From Ancylobacter sp. WKF20 (GTDB lineage: Bacteria > Pseudomonadota > Alphaproteobacteria > Rhizobiales > Xanthobacteraceae): a stretch of DNA of 64,000 bases. A program made the translations under genes and the position numbers. Below, piece by piece: positions 35,488 through 44,147 of this stretch. Location of the stretch: assembly GCF_029760895.1 (NCBI RefSeq), contig NZ_CP121679.1:3516001-3580000 (forward strand), in the 5' to 3' direction. How positions within the stretch are numbered: the first letter of the stretch is position 1; the number at the start of each line of letters is the position of its first letter. A model generated the notes under the pieces. It was not told where the DNA came from. It did not search any database and saw nothing but the letters and a program-made list of their open reading frames with translations.

Positions 35488-36366
35488 ATGGAATCGCACG
35501 CCGCCCCGCCGATCGTCACCGCCTTCGCCGATCTCGCCCCGCGCTACGATGTCGTGCTCTGCGACATCTGGGGCGTGCTGCATAACGGCGTCGCCGCCTT
35601 CCCTCCGGCGGGCGACGCCCTCGCGCGCGCCCGCGCCGCCGGCACGACGGTGATCCTCGTCTCCAACGCCCCGCGTCCCGCCGATGCGGTGGCGCAGATC
35701 CTCGACGGGCTGGGCGTCCCGCGCGACGCCTATGACGCCATCGTCACCTCCGGCATGGTCACCATGTCGCTGCTGGGCGACCGGCCGGGCACGAAGATGT
35801 GGCATCTCGGTCCCGAGCGCGACCTCGGCATCTATGACGGGCTGAACCTCACTCAGACTGGGCTCGAGGACGCCGAGCTGATCGTCTGCACCGGCCTGTT
35901 CGACGACACCACCGAGACGCCGGCCGACTATGCCGAGACGCTGAAGACTGCGAAGGCGCGCAATCTGCCCTTCATCTGCGCCAATCCCGACATTGTGGTG
36001 GAGCGCGGCGGCGACCTCATCTGGTGCGCCGGGGCCATTGCCGAGGCCTATGCGGAGCTCGGCGGCGATGTCGTGTTCTGCGGCAAGCCGCACCGGCCGA
36101 TCTACGAGACCGCCTTCGCTACCGCCACGCGGCTGCGCGGCGCGGCGCCCGACAAGGCGCGGATGATCGCCATTGGCGACGCGCTGCGCACGGATCTCGC
36201 CGGCGCGCTCGGCTTCGGCATTGACTGCCTGTTCGTCGCCGCCGGCATCCATGCCGGCGAGCTCGGGCTTGAGCATGGCGCCGAGGTCGACCCCGCCGCC
36301 CTCGCCCGGCTTATGGCCGACGGGCCCGGCCAGCCGGCTGCGGTGACGACGCGGCTTTCGTGGTGA
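35488..36366 (+). CDS. TIGR01459 family HAD-IIA hydrolase
   Basis: The 292-aa HAD subclass IIA protein has motif I VLCDIWGVLHNG near residue 22 (Asp nucleophile; Trp instead of the second Asp spacing, as in this subfamily). SNAPRP serves as motif II, KPHRPIYETA contains the motif III Lys, and AIGDALRTDLAGA serves as motif IV. The family is related to NagD and 4-nitrophenylphosphatase proteins; the substrate is unknown. The chosen ATG at 35488 matches the family start; the frame extends upstream but over the end of the Crp/Fnr gene. It precedes ribF, the usual arrangement in Hyphomicrobiales, where this HAD protein may act on flavin phosphates (inference). Confidence 0.9.
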   Translation: MESHAAPPIVTAFADLAPRYDVVLCDIWGVLHNGVAAFPPAGDALARARAAGTTVILVSNAPRPADAVAQILDGLGVPRDAYDAIVTSGMVTMSLLGDRPGTKMWHLGPERDLGIYDGLNLTQTGLEDAELIVCTGLFDDTTETPADYAETLKTAKARNLPFICANPDIVVERGGDLIWCAGAIAEAYAELGGDVVFCGKPHRPIYETAFATATRLRGAAPDKARMIAIGDALRTDLAGALGFGIDCLFVAAGIHAGELGLEHGAEVDPAALARLMADGPGQPAAVTTRLSW

Positions 36367-36425
36367 TTGACGCCCCGGCCGCGCGGGACCACTAAAGGGG
36401 CACCTGTTCTTTCGTGCCGGGCGAC

Positions 36426-37376
36426 ATGACCCACGCTCCCGCCTCTGCCCACGCTTTCCCCGTGCTGCGCACCGCTGGCCCGCTGCCGGAGGCGCTCGCC
36501 CATCCCGTCATCGCCATCGGCAATTTCGACGGGGTGCATCGCGGCCATCGCGCGGTGATCGGCACCGCCATCGATCAGGCGCGCTCACTCGGCCGGCCGG
36601 CGCTGGCCATGAGTTTCGAGCCGCACCCGCGCGCCTTCTTCCGCCCGGACGAGCCGATGTTCCGCCTGACGCCGGAGCCGATGAAGCTGCGGCGCCTCGC
36701 CGAGACGGGCCTCGACGGCGCCATCGTGCTGCCCTTCGACGCCGCCATTGCCGGGCTGGAGGCGGAAGCCTTCGTCGCCGACCTGCTGGTCGGCCGGCTC
36801 GGCGTCTCCATGGTGGTGGCCGGCTACGACTTCCATTTCGGCAAGGGGCGGGGCGGCTCGCCGGCCTTTCTGCGCGAGGCCGGGCAGCGCCACGGCTTCC
36901 CGGTCGAGATCGTGCCGCCGCTGCTCGACGAGGGCGCGCAGATTTCCTCCAGCGTCATCCGCGCCGCGCTGGCGCAGGGGCGCGTCGAGCAGGCCGCGCA
37001 CATGCTCGGCGCGCCCTGGGCGGTCGAGGCCGAGGTGATCCATGGCGACAAGCGCGGGCGCGAGCTCGGCTACCCGACCGCCAATATGCGGCTCGACCCG
37101 GCGACCACCCTCGCCCACGGTATCTATGCGGTGACGGTGACGATCGACGGGGTGACGCATAAGGGCGTGGCGAGTCATGGCCGCCGCCCGACCTTCGACG
37201 ACGGCGCGCCGCGGCTGGAAACCTTCATCTTCGACTTTGCCGGCGATCTCTATGGCCGCGTGCTCACCGTCGCCTTCCACGCCTATCTGCGCCCCGAGCT
37301 GAAATTCGACAGCATCGACGCGCTGATCGCCCAGATGGACATCGACAGCGCCCGGGCCAAGGCGGCGCTGGCCTAA
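36426..37376 (+). CDS. ribF: Bifunctional riboflavin kinase/FAD synthetase
   Basis: The 316-aa RibF makes FMN from riboflavin and then FAD. The N-terminal FAD synthetase domain has VIAIGNFDGVHRGHRAVIG near residue 30 and AGYDFHFGKGRGGSP near 135. The C-terminal riboflavin kinase domain has GRELGYPTANM and SHGRRPTFDD. The ATG at 36426 is used; an in-frame GTG at 36414 lies nearer to the AAAGGGG at 36394-36400 and is a real alternative (320 aa). It follows the HAD gene by 59 nt. In many relatives ileS and lspA follow directly; here a LysR/oxidoreductase pair is inserted. Confidence 0.95.
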   Translation: MTHAPASAHAFPVLRTAGPLPEALAHPVIAIGNFDGVHRGHRAVIGTAIDQARSLGRPALAMSFEPHPRAFFRPDEPMFRLTPEPMKLRRLAETGLDGAIVLPFDAAIAGLEAEAFVADLLVGRLGVSMVVAGYDFHFGKGRGGSPAFLREAGQRHGFPVEIVPPLLDEGAQISSSVIRAALAQGRVEQAAHMLGAPWAVEAEVIHGDKRGRELGYPTANMRLDPATTLAHGIYAVTVTIDGVTHKGVASHGRRPTFDDGAPRLETFIFDFAGDLYGRVLTVAFHAYLRPELKFDSIDALIAQMDIDSARAKAALA

Positions 37377-37389
37377 GCTCGGCGCTCGC

Positions 37390-38283
37390 CTAAAGCTCGG
37401 CGGCCAGCGCGTCGAGCGCGACGCGCAGCTTCAGCGGCATATGCGGGCCCGTCGGCCAGAGCGCCTGCGTGGAGAAGATGCGGGCGGGCATCCCCTTGAG
37501 CAGCGGCACCAGCGCGCCGGCATTCACCCGGTCGCGGATCAGCCAGCAGGGCAGCCAGGCGAGACCATGCCCGGCGGTCGCGGCATCGGCGATGGATTCG
37601 ACATCGTCGAAGCGCAGCCGGCTCGGTGGCGTGGCCGTCAGCGGCGGGCCGTCCGCCTGCGGGAACTCCCAGGGCCTCACCCCGCCGTCCACCGCATAGA
37701 CGATGGCGGCGTGGTGCTTGAGATCGTCGAGGCCCGCCGGCGTGCCATGCGCGGCGAGATAGGCCGGCGCGGCGCAGACCACCATGCGCTGCTGCCCGAG
37801 GGTCCGGGTGGTCAGCCCGGTGCCGTGGAACGCGCCCGGCGCGCCGTTGCGGATGGCGAGGTCGTAGCCATCCGCCAGCACATCGACCACCGCATCGGAA
37901 AAATGCACGTCGATGGTGAGGCGAGGGTGGTGCGCCACGAGCTCGGCTAGGATCGGCGCGACGCAGCGGCGGCCAAAGAGCAGGGGCGCGGTGACACGCA
38001 GCCGCCCGACCGCCGCGTGCCGGCCGGAATCGAGCGCGGTTCGCGCCACCCGCAACTCGTCCAGCGCCCGCAGGCAGTGCTGGTAATAGAGCTGCCCATC
38101 TTCGGTGAGGGTCTGGCTGCGCGTGGTGCGGTGGAACAGCCGGAGCTGGAGCCGGGCCTCCAGCCGCGCCACCGTCTTGGCCACCGCCGAGCGCGTAAGG
38201 CCGCGCCGCCCGGCTGCCGCCGAGAAGCTGCCGGATTCGACGACCGCGACGAAGACGTCGATGCCCGCCAGCACCTCGCTCAT
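37390..38283 (-). CDS. LysR family transcriptional regulator
   Basis: The 297-aa LysR regulator has an N-terminal winged helix (FVAVVESGSFSAAAGRRGLT; SAVAKTVARLEARLQLRLF) and a C-terminal substrate-binding domain with the KAPAYL-like AAPAYLAAHG segment near residue 160. The start is the ATG at 38283. A TTG at 38316 is in frame but lies within the palindrome at 38296-38316, so it is unlikely. It is divergent from the alcohol-dehydrogenase-like gene (113 bp between), the classical arrangement for a regulator of its neighbour. The stop is 14 nt after ribF's stop on the opposite strand. The inducer is unknown. Confidence 0.9.
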   Translation of the reverse strand: MSEVLAGIDVFVAVVESGSFSAAAGRRGLTRSAVAKTVARLEARLQLRLFHRTTRSQTLTEDGQLYYQHCLRALDELRVARTALDSGRHAAVGRLRVTAPLLFGRRCVAPILAELVAHHPRLTIDVHFSDAVVDVLADGYDLAIRNGAPGAFHGTGLTTRTLGQQRMVVCAAPAYLAAHGTPAGLDDLKHHAAIVYAVDGGVRPWEFPQADGPPLTATPPSRLRFDDVESIADAATAGHGLAWLPCWLIRDRVNAGALVPLLKGMPARIFSTQALWPTGPHMPLKLRVALDALAAEL

Positions 38284-38295
38284 GAAGGCCTCCCA

Positions 38296-38316
38296 TTGGC
38301 GCCAGATGTTCGCCAA
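38296..38316. promoter_or_regulatory. LysR-type operator candidate (TTGGCG-N9-CGCCAA)
   Basis: A perfect 6-bp inverted repeat, TTGGCG and CGCCAA, separated by 9 nt, with the T-N11-A core of LysR sites. It lies 13 bp upstream of the regulator's start and within the 113-bp divergent spacer. A second possible half-site is the direct repeat ATCGCAA at 38331-38348. The site would suit autorepression of the lysR gene. Confidence 0.6.
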
Positions 38317-38396
38317 AGCCGAGAAATTCTATCGCAACTGGATCGCAAATCTCAACGCTAGGCTCGTCGTCAGTTCAAGCTTTGTGGAGACCGACG

Positions 38397-39458
38397 ATGG
38401 TGGACGAGATGGAAACGAGCGGCGCAACGGCAGAGGCCGGTCTCATGCGCCGCTGGGAGATGGACGGCTTCGGTCGTGACCGGCTGGAACTTCGGCAGGT
38501 GCCGGTGCCGCAGCCCGGCCCCGGCGAGGTTCTGGTGAAGATGGCCGCCGTGTCGCTCAACTACCGCGACCGGCTGATCATCGCCGATGGCGTTGGCGCC
38601 CCGCTCGACTTTCCCTTCACGCCGGCCTCGGACCTTGCCGGGACGGTGACCGCGCTGGGCACGGGCGCCCGCCGCTTCGCGCCCGGCGACCCGGTCATCT
38701 CCACCTTCTTTCCCGGCTGGATCGACGGCCTGCCAGAAGGGGATTCGGCCCATCCGCACTATCAGTCACTGGGCGGCGCTTATCCCGGCGTGCTGGCGGA
38801 TTATGTGGCGCTGCCCGAGGACTGGCTGGTGCGCGCACCTGACACGCTGACGCCGGACGAGGCGAGCACGCTGTCCTGCGCCGGCCTGACCGCCTGGTTC
38901 GGTCTGGTCGAGCGCGGCGGGCTGAAGGCGGGCGACACCGTGCTGGTGGAGGGCACGGGCGGTGTCGCGCTGGCCGGGCTTGCCATCGCCCGCGCGCATG
39001 GCGCCCGCACCATCGTGGTCTCCAGCAGCGCCGCCAAGCTGGAACGCGCGCGGGCGCTCGGCGCCGCTATCGGCATCGACCGCACGCAGGGCGACTGGGT
39101 GGAGGCGGTGCGGGCCGCCACGGGCGGACGCGGCGCCGACCATATCCTCGCGCTTGCCGGCGGCGCGACGCTCGGCCGGGCGGTGGAGGTGGCGGCGATT
39201 GGCGGGCGCATCGCGCAGATCGGCGTCATCGAGGGCTTCGAGGCCAGCCTGCCGCTCGGCCCGCTGATGCTGAAGCAGATCACCCTCAACGGCATCGGCG
39301 TCGGCCATCGCCGGGCGCTGGAGGATCTCGTCCGGGCGGTGGACACATCCGGGATCAAGCCGGTGATCGACGCCCGCTACCCCCTCGCCGCGCTGCCGGC
39401 CGCGCTCGACCATCTCGATCGCGGCGCCTTCGGCAAGATCGTGGTGACGCCGGATTAG
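38397..39458 (+). CDS. MDR-family NAD(P)-dependent alcohol dehydrogenase/quinone reductase
   Basis: The 353-aa medium-chain dehydrogenase/reductase has an N-terminal GroES-like domain (QPGPGEVLVKMAAVSLNYRD) and a coenzyme-binding motif VLVEGTGGVALAGLAIA near residue 182. The catalytic zinc Cys/His cluster and the structural zinc cysteines of classical alcohol dehydrogenases are absent. This is therefore a zinc-independent member, probably a quinone- or enone-reductase; the substrate is unknown. The ATG at 38397 has GGAG about 8 nt upstream. Expression is likely controlled by the divergent LysR. It interrupts the ribF-ileS neighbourhood. Confidence 0.87.
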   Translation: MVDEMETSGATAEAGLMRRWEMDGFGRDRLELRQVPVPQPGPGEVLVKMAAVSLNYRDRLIIADGVGAPLDFPFTPASDLAGTVTALGTGARRFAPGDPVISTFFPGWIDGLPEGDSAHPHYQSLGGAYPGVLADYVALPEDWLVRAPDTLTPDEASTLSCAGLTAWFGLVERGGLKAGDTVLVEGTGGVALAGLAIARAHGARTIVVSSSAAKLERARALGAAIGIDRTQGDWVEAVRAATGGRGADHILALAGGATLGRAVEVAAIGGRIAQIGVIEGFEASLPLGPLMLKQITLNGIGVGHRRALEDLVRAVDTSGIKPVIDARYPLAALPAALDHLDRGAFGKIVVTPD

Positions 39459-39589
39459 CGGTGGAGGCCCGCAGGCGGGGACGGACGGGAGAGCCGTCCC
39501 GCCTCGCCTGTTGCGCCCGTTCCCTTTGCGCCGCCCTTGCACCGCCTCGGCGCTGCGCTTAAACCGTGCGGCGAGTGAAGGAGCGCGTC

Positions 39590-42500
39590 ATGACGAGCCG
39601 CAACAGTGATGGTCGGAACCCTGCGGGCGCGGCGAGCGAGGCCGGCGCGGCGCAGGGCCACGATTATTCGTCCACCCTGTTCCTGCCGCAGACCGAGTTT
39701 CCGATGCGCGCGGGCCTGCCGCAGCGCGAGCCGGAATTGCTGGCGCGCTGGGAGCGGATCGACCTCTATGGCCGGCAGCGCAAGGCCGGCGCCGGCAAGC
39801 CGCGCTTCGTGCTGCATGACGGCCCGCCCTACGCCAATGGCAACATCCATATCGGCCACGCGCTGAACAAGATCCTCAAGGACGTGGTGGTGCGCTCGCA
39901 GGGCGCGCTCGGCCATGACTCCAACTATGTGCCGGGCTGGGACTGCCACGGCCTGCCGATCGAGTGGAAGATCGAGGAGCAGTACCGCGCCAAGGGCAAG
40001 AACAAGGACGAGGTGCCGGTCGTCGAATTCCGCCAGGAATGCCGCGCCTTCGCGCAGGGCTGGATCGACATCCAGCGCGCCGAGTTCAAGCGCCTCGGCG
40101 TCGAGGGCGACTGGTCGCACCCCTATGTGACGATGAGCTATGACGCGGAAGCGCAGATCGCCCGCGAGATCATCAAATTCGCCGAGAACGGCCTGCTCTA
40201 TCGCGGTTCCAAGCCCGTCATGTGGTCGGTGGTCGAGCGCACCGCCCTGGCCGAGGCCGAGGTCGAGTATCACGACCACCAGTCGACCACGATCTTCGTG
40301 AAATTCCCGGTCACCGGCTATCGCGAGCGCGTGGCGGCGAGCGGCGGGCTGCAGGCGCCGGACCAGGCGGACGACATCCACCTGTTCCCCTCCTATGAGG
40401 GCGCCTCCGTCGTCATCTGGACGACGACGCCCTGGACCATCCCCGGCAACCGCGCCATCGCCTTCTCTGAGAACGTGACTTACGCGGTCTATGAGGTGAC
40501 CGAGGCCGCGCCGGACAATTGGGCGAAGGTCGGCGAGCATTTCATCCTCGCCGACAAACTGGCCGAGGAGGTGTTCAAGGCCGCCCGCGTCACCGGCTAT
40601 GAGCGCCGCAAGGAGGTGGACCCGACCCACCTCGTCTGCGCCCACCCGCTGCGCGGCGTCGAGGGCACGACGGGCTATTTCGACTTCCCCGTGCCGGTCG
40701 TTCCGGGCGATTTCGTCACCGACGATACCGGCACCGGCTTCGTCCATATCGCGCCGGGCCATGGCGCGGATGACTTCAACCTCTACATCGCCGAGCGGCT
40801 CGGCGACGTGCCGCACACGGTCGGGCCGGACGGGCGCTATTACGAGCACGTCCCGCTCTTCGCCGGCGCCCGCGTCATGGACGACAAGGGCAAGGACGGC
40901 GACGCCAATGACGCCGTGATCAAGGCGCTGGCCGCGGCCGGCAAGCTGATCGCGCGCGGCCGGCTGAAGCACCAGTACCCGCATAGCTGGCGCTCCAAGG
41001 CGCCGATCATTTTCCGCAACACGCCGCAATGGTTCATCGCGATGGACAAGGACATCGCGGCGGCGGATGGCTCGTCCACCACGGGCGACACGCTGCGCGC
41101 CCGCGCGCTCGGCGGTATCGCCGGCGTGCAGTGGGTGCCGGCGAGCGGGCAGAACCGCATCACCGGCATGATCGAGAACCGGCCGGACTGGGTGGTCTCG
41201 CGCCAGCGCGCCTGGGGCGTGCCGATCGCCGTCTTCGTGCGCGATACCGGCGATGGCAATGTCGAGATCCTGCGTGATGAGGCGGTCAATGCCCGCATCG
41301 CCGAGGCCTTCGCCAGCGAGGGCGCGGATGCCTGGTACAAGGAAGGCGCCGCCCAGCGCTTCCTCGGCACCGACTACAGCGCCAATGAATGGCACAAGGT
41401 CGATGACATCCTCGACGTGTGGTTCGATTCCGGCTCCACCCACGCCTTCACGCTGGAAGTGCGCGAGGATCTCAAGGTCAACCGGGCCTTCTCCGGCGGG
41501 CCGGACCGGGTGATGTATCTGGAAGGCTCGGACCAGCATCGCGGCTGGTTCCATTCGTCCCTGCTGGAGAGCTGCGGCACGCGCGCCCGGCCGCCCTATG
41601 ACGTCGTGCTGACCCATGGCTTCGTGCTCGACGAGCAGGGCCGCAAGATGTCGAAATCGGTCGGCAACGTCGTCGCCCCGCAGGAGGTCATCAAATCCTC
41701 CGGCGCCGACATCCTGCGCCTGTGGGTCTGCGCCTCCGACTATTCGGACGATCTGCGCATCGGCCCGGAGATCCTGAAGACCACGGTCGAGACCTACCGC
41801 AAGCTGCGCAACACGCTGCGCTGGCTGCTCGGCTCGCTGCATCATTACCGCGAGGCCGAGCGCATCGCGCTCTCCGAGATGCCCGCGCTGGAGCGCATGG
41901 TGCTGCACCGTCTCGCCGAGCTCGACAAGACCGTGCGCGAGGCCTACGCGGCCTTCGACTTCAAGCGCGTGCACGCCGCGCTGTCGGCCTTCATGACGAC
42001 GGAGCTGTCGGCCTTCTATTTCGACGTGCGCAAGGACGCGCTCTATTGCGACCCGATCTCCTCGGTGACGCGCCGGGCGTGCCTGACCGTGCTCGACGAG
42101 GTGTTCAACCGCCTCGTCGTGTGGCTGGCGCCGATCCTGCCCTTCACGGCGGAAGAGACCTGGCTGGCGCGCTTCCCCTCCGAGACCGGCTCGGTGCATC
42201 TGGTCACCTTCCCGGAAACGCCGGCCAAGTGGCGCGACGAGACGCTGGCCGATGAATGGCGCAAGATCCGCCAGGTGCGGCGCGTCGTGCTCGGCGCGCT
42301 GGAAGTGGAACGCGCGGCCAAGCGCATCGGCTCCTCGCTGGAGGCGGCGCCGGTCATCCATGTGTCCGACCCGAACCTGTTCGCGGCGGTGAGCGCGGTG
42401 GAACTGGCGGAAGTCTGCATCACCTCCGACGCCCATCTGATGCCCGACGAGGGCCCGGCGGACGCCTTCCGGCTCGACGACGTGCCGGGTGTGGCGGTGG

Positions 42501-42646
42501 TGCCGGCCCGTGCGCAGGGCCATAAATGCGCCCGCTCCTGGAAGATCTCGCCGCTGGTCGGCACCGACCCGGAATACCCGGATGTGACCCCGCGCGACGC
42601 CCTGGCGCTGCGCGAGCTCGCGGCGGCGCGCCGGGCGGCCGAGTGA
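39590..42646 (+). CDS. ileS: Isoleucyl-tRNA synthetase
   Basis: The 1018-aa class I enzyme charges tRNA-Ile. HIGH is at 87-90 ([11 protein letters not shown]) and KMSKS at 686-690 ([10 protein letters not shown]), with the CP1 editing domain ([19 protein letters not shown]) between them. The C-terminal zinc-binding site of the E. coli enzyme is degraded: KCxRCW is KCARSW here, and no other Cys follows. The start is the ATG at 39590 with AAGGAG 7 nt upstream. A start at 39566 is in frame but lacks a ribosome site. It is followed by lspA at 22 nt, the usual pairing in bacteria. Confidence 0.97.
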   Translation: MTSRNSDGRNPAGAASEAGAAQGHDYSSTLFLPQTEFPMRAGLPQREPELLARWERIDLYGRQRKAGAGKPRFVLHDGPPYANGNIHIGHALNKILKDVVVRSQGALGHDSNYVPGWDCHGLPIEWKIEEQYRAKGKNKDEVPVVEFRQECRAFAQGWIDIQRAEFKRLGVEGDWSHPYVTMSYDAEAQIAREIIKFAENGLLYRGSKPVMWSVVERTALAEAEVEYHDHQSTTIFVKFPVTGYRERVAASGGLQAPDQADDIHLFPSYEGASVVIWTTTPWTIPGNRAIAFSENVTYAVYEVTEAAPDNWAKVGEHFILADKLAEEVFKAARVTGYERRKEVDPTHLVCAHPLRGVEGTTGYFDFPVPVVPGDFVTDDTGTGFVHIAPGHGADDFNLYIAERLGDVPHTVGPDGRYYEHVPLFAGARVMDDKGKDGDANDAVIKALAAAGKLIARGRLKHQYPHSWRSKAPIIFRNTPQWFIAMDKDIAAADGSSTTGDTLRARALGGIAGVQWVPASGQNRITGMIENRPDWVVSRQRAWGVPIAVFVRDTGDGNVEILRDEAVNARIAEAFASEGADAWYKEGAAQRFLGTDYSANEWHKVDDILDVWFDSGSTHAFTLEVREDLKVNRAFSGGPDRVMYLEGSDQHRGWFHSSLLESCGTRARPPYDVVLTHGFVLDEQGRKMSKSVGNVVAPQEVIKSSGADILRLWVCASDYSDDLRIGPEILKTTVETYRKLRNTLRWLLGSLHHYREAERIALSEMPALERMVLHRLAELDKTVREAYAAFDFKRVHAALSAFMTTELSAFYFDVRKDALYCDPISSVTRRACLTVLDEVFNRLVVWLAPILPFTAEETWLARFPSETGSVHLVTFPETPAKWRDETLADEWRKIRQVRRVVLGALEVERAAKRIGSSLEAAPVIHVSDPNLFAAVSAVELAEVCITSDAHLMPDEGPADAFRLDDVPGVAVVPARAQGHKCARSWKISPLVGTDPEYPDVTPRDALALRELAAARRAAE

Positions 42647-42668
42647 CGGCGGGGTGGCGGGTTCCGCG

Positions 42669-43157
42669 ATGAAGCTGCGCTTTTCCGGCCCGCTCACGCT
42701 CTATGGCGGGCTGTTCGCCCTCGCCGCGCTGGTGATCGACCAGGCCTCGAAGCTTGCCGTGGTGCACGGCGTCGATTTCGGGCCGAACGGCATCGTCACC
42801 GTCACGCCGTTCTTCGATCTCGTGCGGGCGTGGAACACCGGCATCAGCTACGGCCTGTTCTCGCAGGGGCTGGATGGCTGGTGGGTGCTGGGTGGGCTGA
42901 AGGTCGTGGCCGCCGTGCTGTTCTGGTTCTGGCTGGCGCGGGTCGACCGGCGGATCGAGGCGGCGGCGCTCGGCCTGCTGATCGGCGGGGCGCTCGGCAA
43001 CGCCATCGACCGCGCGGCCTATGGCGCGGTGTTCGACTTCGTGTCGCTGCACGCGTTCGGCTTCTACTGGTACGTGTTCAACCTGTCCGACATGGCCATT
43101 GTTGCCGGTGTGGGCCTGCTTCTGTATGACTCCTTCCGCGGCGGCGCCGTAAAATAG
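42669..43157 (+). CDS. lspA: Lipoprotein signal peptidase (signal peptidase II)
   Basis: The 162-aa inner-membrane aspartyl protease has four hydrophobic helices and removes signal peptides from prolipoproteins. Family motifs are VIDQASKLAV near residue 26, AWNTGISYGLF near 59, and the two catalytic Asp blocks GNAIDRAAYGAVFDF (~115) and YVFNLSDMAIVAG (~141). The ATG at 42669 lies 22 nt after ileS, so it is in the same operon. A lipobox protein, a likely substrate, is encoded 4 kb downstream at 47146. Confidence 0.96.
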   Translation: MKLRFSGPLTLYGGLFALAALVIDQASKLAVVHGVDFGPNGIVTVTPFFDLVRAWNTGISYGLFSQGLDGWWVLGGLKVVAAVLFWFWLARVDRRIEAAALGLLIGGALGNAIDRAAYGAVFDFVSLHAFGFYWYVFNLSDMAIVAGVGLLLYDSFRGGAVK

Positions 43158-43250
43158 CCGTCCTGACGTGAGACCAGAGCCGCCGACGCCGTGCACGCCT
43201 GCCCCAGGGGCATGGCATGGGCTGCCTCCGATGCCGCAGGAGACGACCGG

Positions 43251-43916
43251 ATGATGAAGCGACCCCTTCCGATGCGCGCCCGCCTGATGGTCGGCGCTTT
43301 TGGCGTGGCCGTTCTGTTCGCCGCCGCGCCGGCTTCGGCGCAGGAAGACAATTTCACCGAGCAGCTGCTGACCAGCTTCGGCCTCGTGGCGCCGACGCCG
43401 CCGGACATCAAGTACCGCGAGCGCGCCCCGCTGGTCGTGCCGCCGAGCGGCGACGTGCTGCCGCCCCCGCGCGAGGGCGACGACGTCACCCAGAATCCCG
43501 CCTGGCCGAAGGACGAGGACGTCGTCCGCCGCCAGGCCGCCGAAAAGGCCGCCAAGACCCCGACCATCTTCAGCGACAAGCAGGCGACGCGTGCCCTGAC
43601 GCCGAGGGAAGTCGCCACCGGCACCAACCCGAACGCCGTCTATAATGGCCCTGCCGCGGCTCGCAACAACGCCTCGCGCGAGGACTGGCTGCAGCCCAAG
43701 CAGATGGGCTTCCTCGGCTGGGGCAACAAGCAGGCCGAGAAGCCGCTGACCTTCAACGGCGAACCGCCGCGCGAAAAGCTGTATGAGCCGCCGCCGGGTC
43801 TGCAGACCCCCGCGCCGAACGCGCCTTATGGCGTGGTGGCCGAGCGGCCCGAGGATAAGGGCTGGAACCTGCCCGACTGGTTCAGCCGCACGCAGAAGAA
43901 CAACGACCGCAATTGA
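43251..43916 (+). CDS. Secreted/periplasmic hypothetical protein
   Basis: The 221-aa protein has a clear signal peptide (MMKRPLPMRARLM basic part, hydrophobic VGAFGVAVLFAAA, cleavage after PASA), then a Pro/Asn-rich, largely hydrophilic and probably disordered chain. Recurrent motifs include PPPREGDD, QNPAWPKDEDV, TNPNAVYNGP and GLQTPAPNAPYG. I do not recognise a named domain. Similar proteins sit between lspA and the M16 peptidase genes in Hyphomicrobiales, suggesting a conserved neighbourhood role. The ATG at 43251 has AGGAGA 9 nt upstream; further in-frame starts at 43191 are weaker. It is followed by a strong terminator. Confidence 0.75.
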   Translation: MMKRPLPMRARLMVGAFGVAVLFAAAPASAQEDNFTEQLLTSFGLVAPTPPDIKYRERAPLVVPPSGDVLPPPREGDDVTQNPAWPKDEDVVRRQAAEKAAKTPTIFSDKQATRALTPREVATGTNPNAVYNGPAAARNNASREDWLQPKQMGFLGWGNKQAEKPLTFNGEPPREKLYEPPPGLQTPAPNAPYGVVAERPEDKGWNLPDWFSRTQKNNDRN

Positions 43917-43942
43917 GCGCCTGCGCCCTCCTTCTTTCCTGA

Positions 43943-43976
43943 AAACGCCCCGTCGGCCTCCGGCGGGGCGTTTGCG
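43943..43976 (+). terminator. Intrinsic terminator after the lspA group
   Basis: AAACGCCCCG (43943-43952) pairs with CGGGGCGTTT (43964-43973) around an 11-nt loop, followed by GCGTTTG. It lies 27 nt after the stop of the preceding gene and closes the ileS-lspA unit. Confidence 0.85.
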
Positions 43977-44147
43977 TTTGCCCGCCTCGAACCCGCGTCC
44001 GAAGGGTGGCGCACCGGCGCGGCTCACAGGGGATTGAACCGCCGGCTCATTCTCGCCACGCGATCTGTGGCAGAGTTGCAACCCTGAAGCGGCGGCCGGG
44101 CCTTCCGGTTTCGCCGGCAACGCTTAAATCGGATACCGTGACCGCAC

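Noticed and set aside
39455..42697. 1080-codon antisense open frame opposite ileS
   Set aside because: Same reason; its composition is that of a shadow frame.
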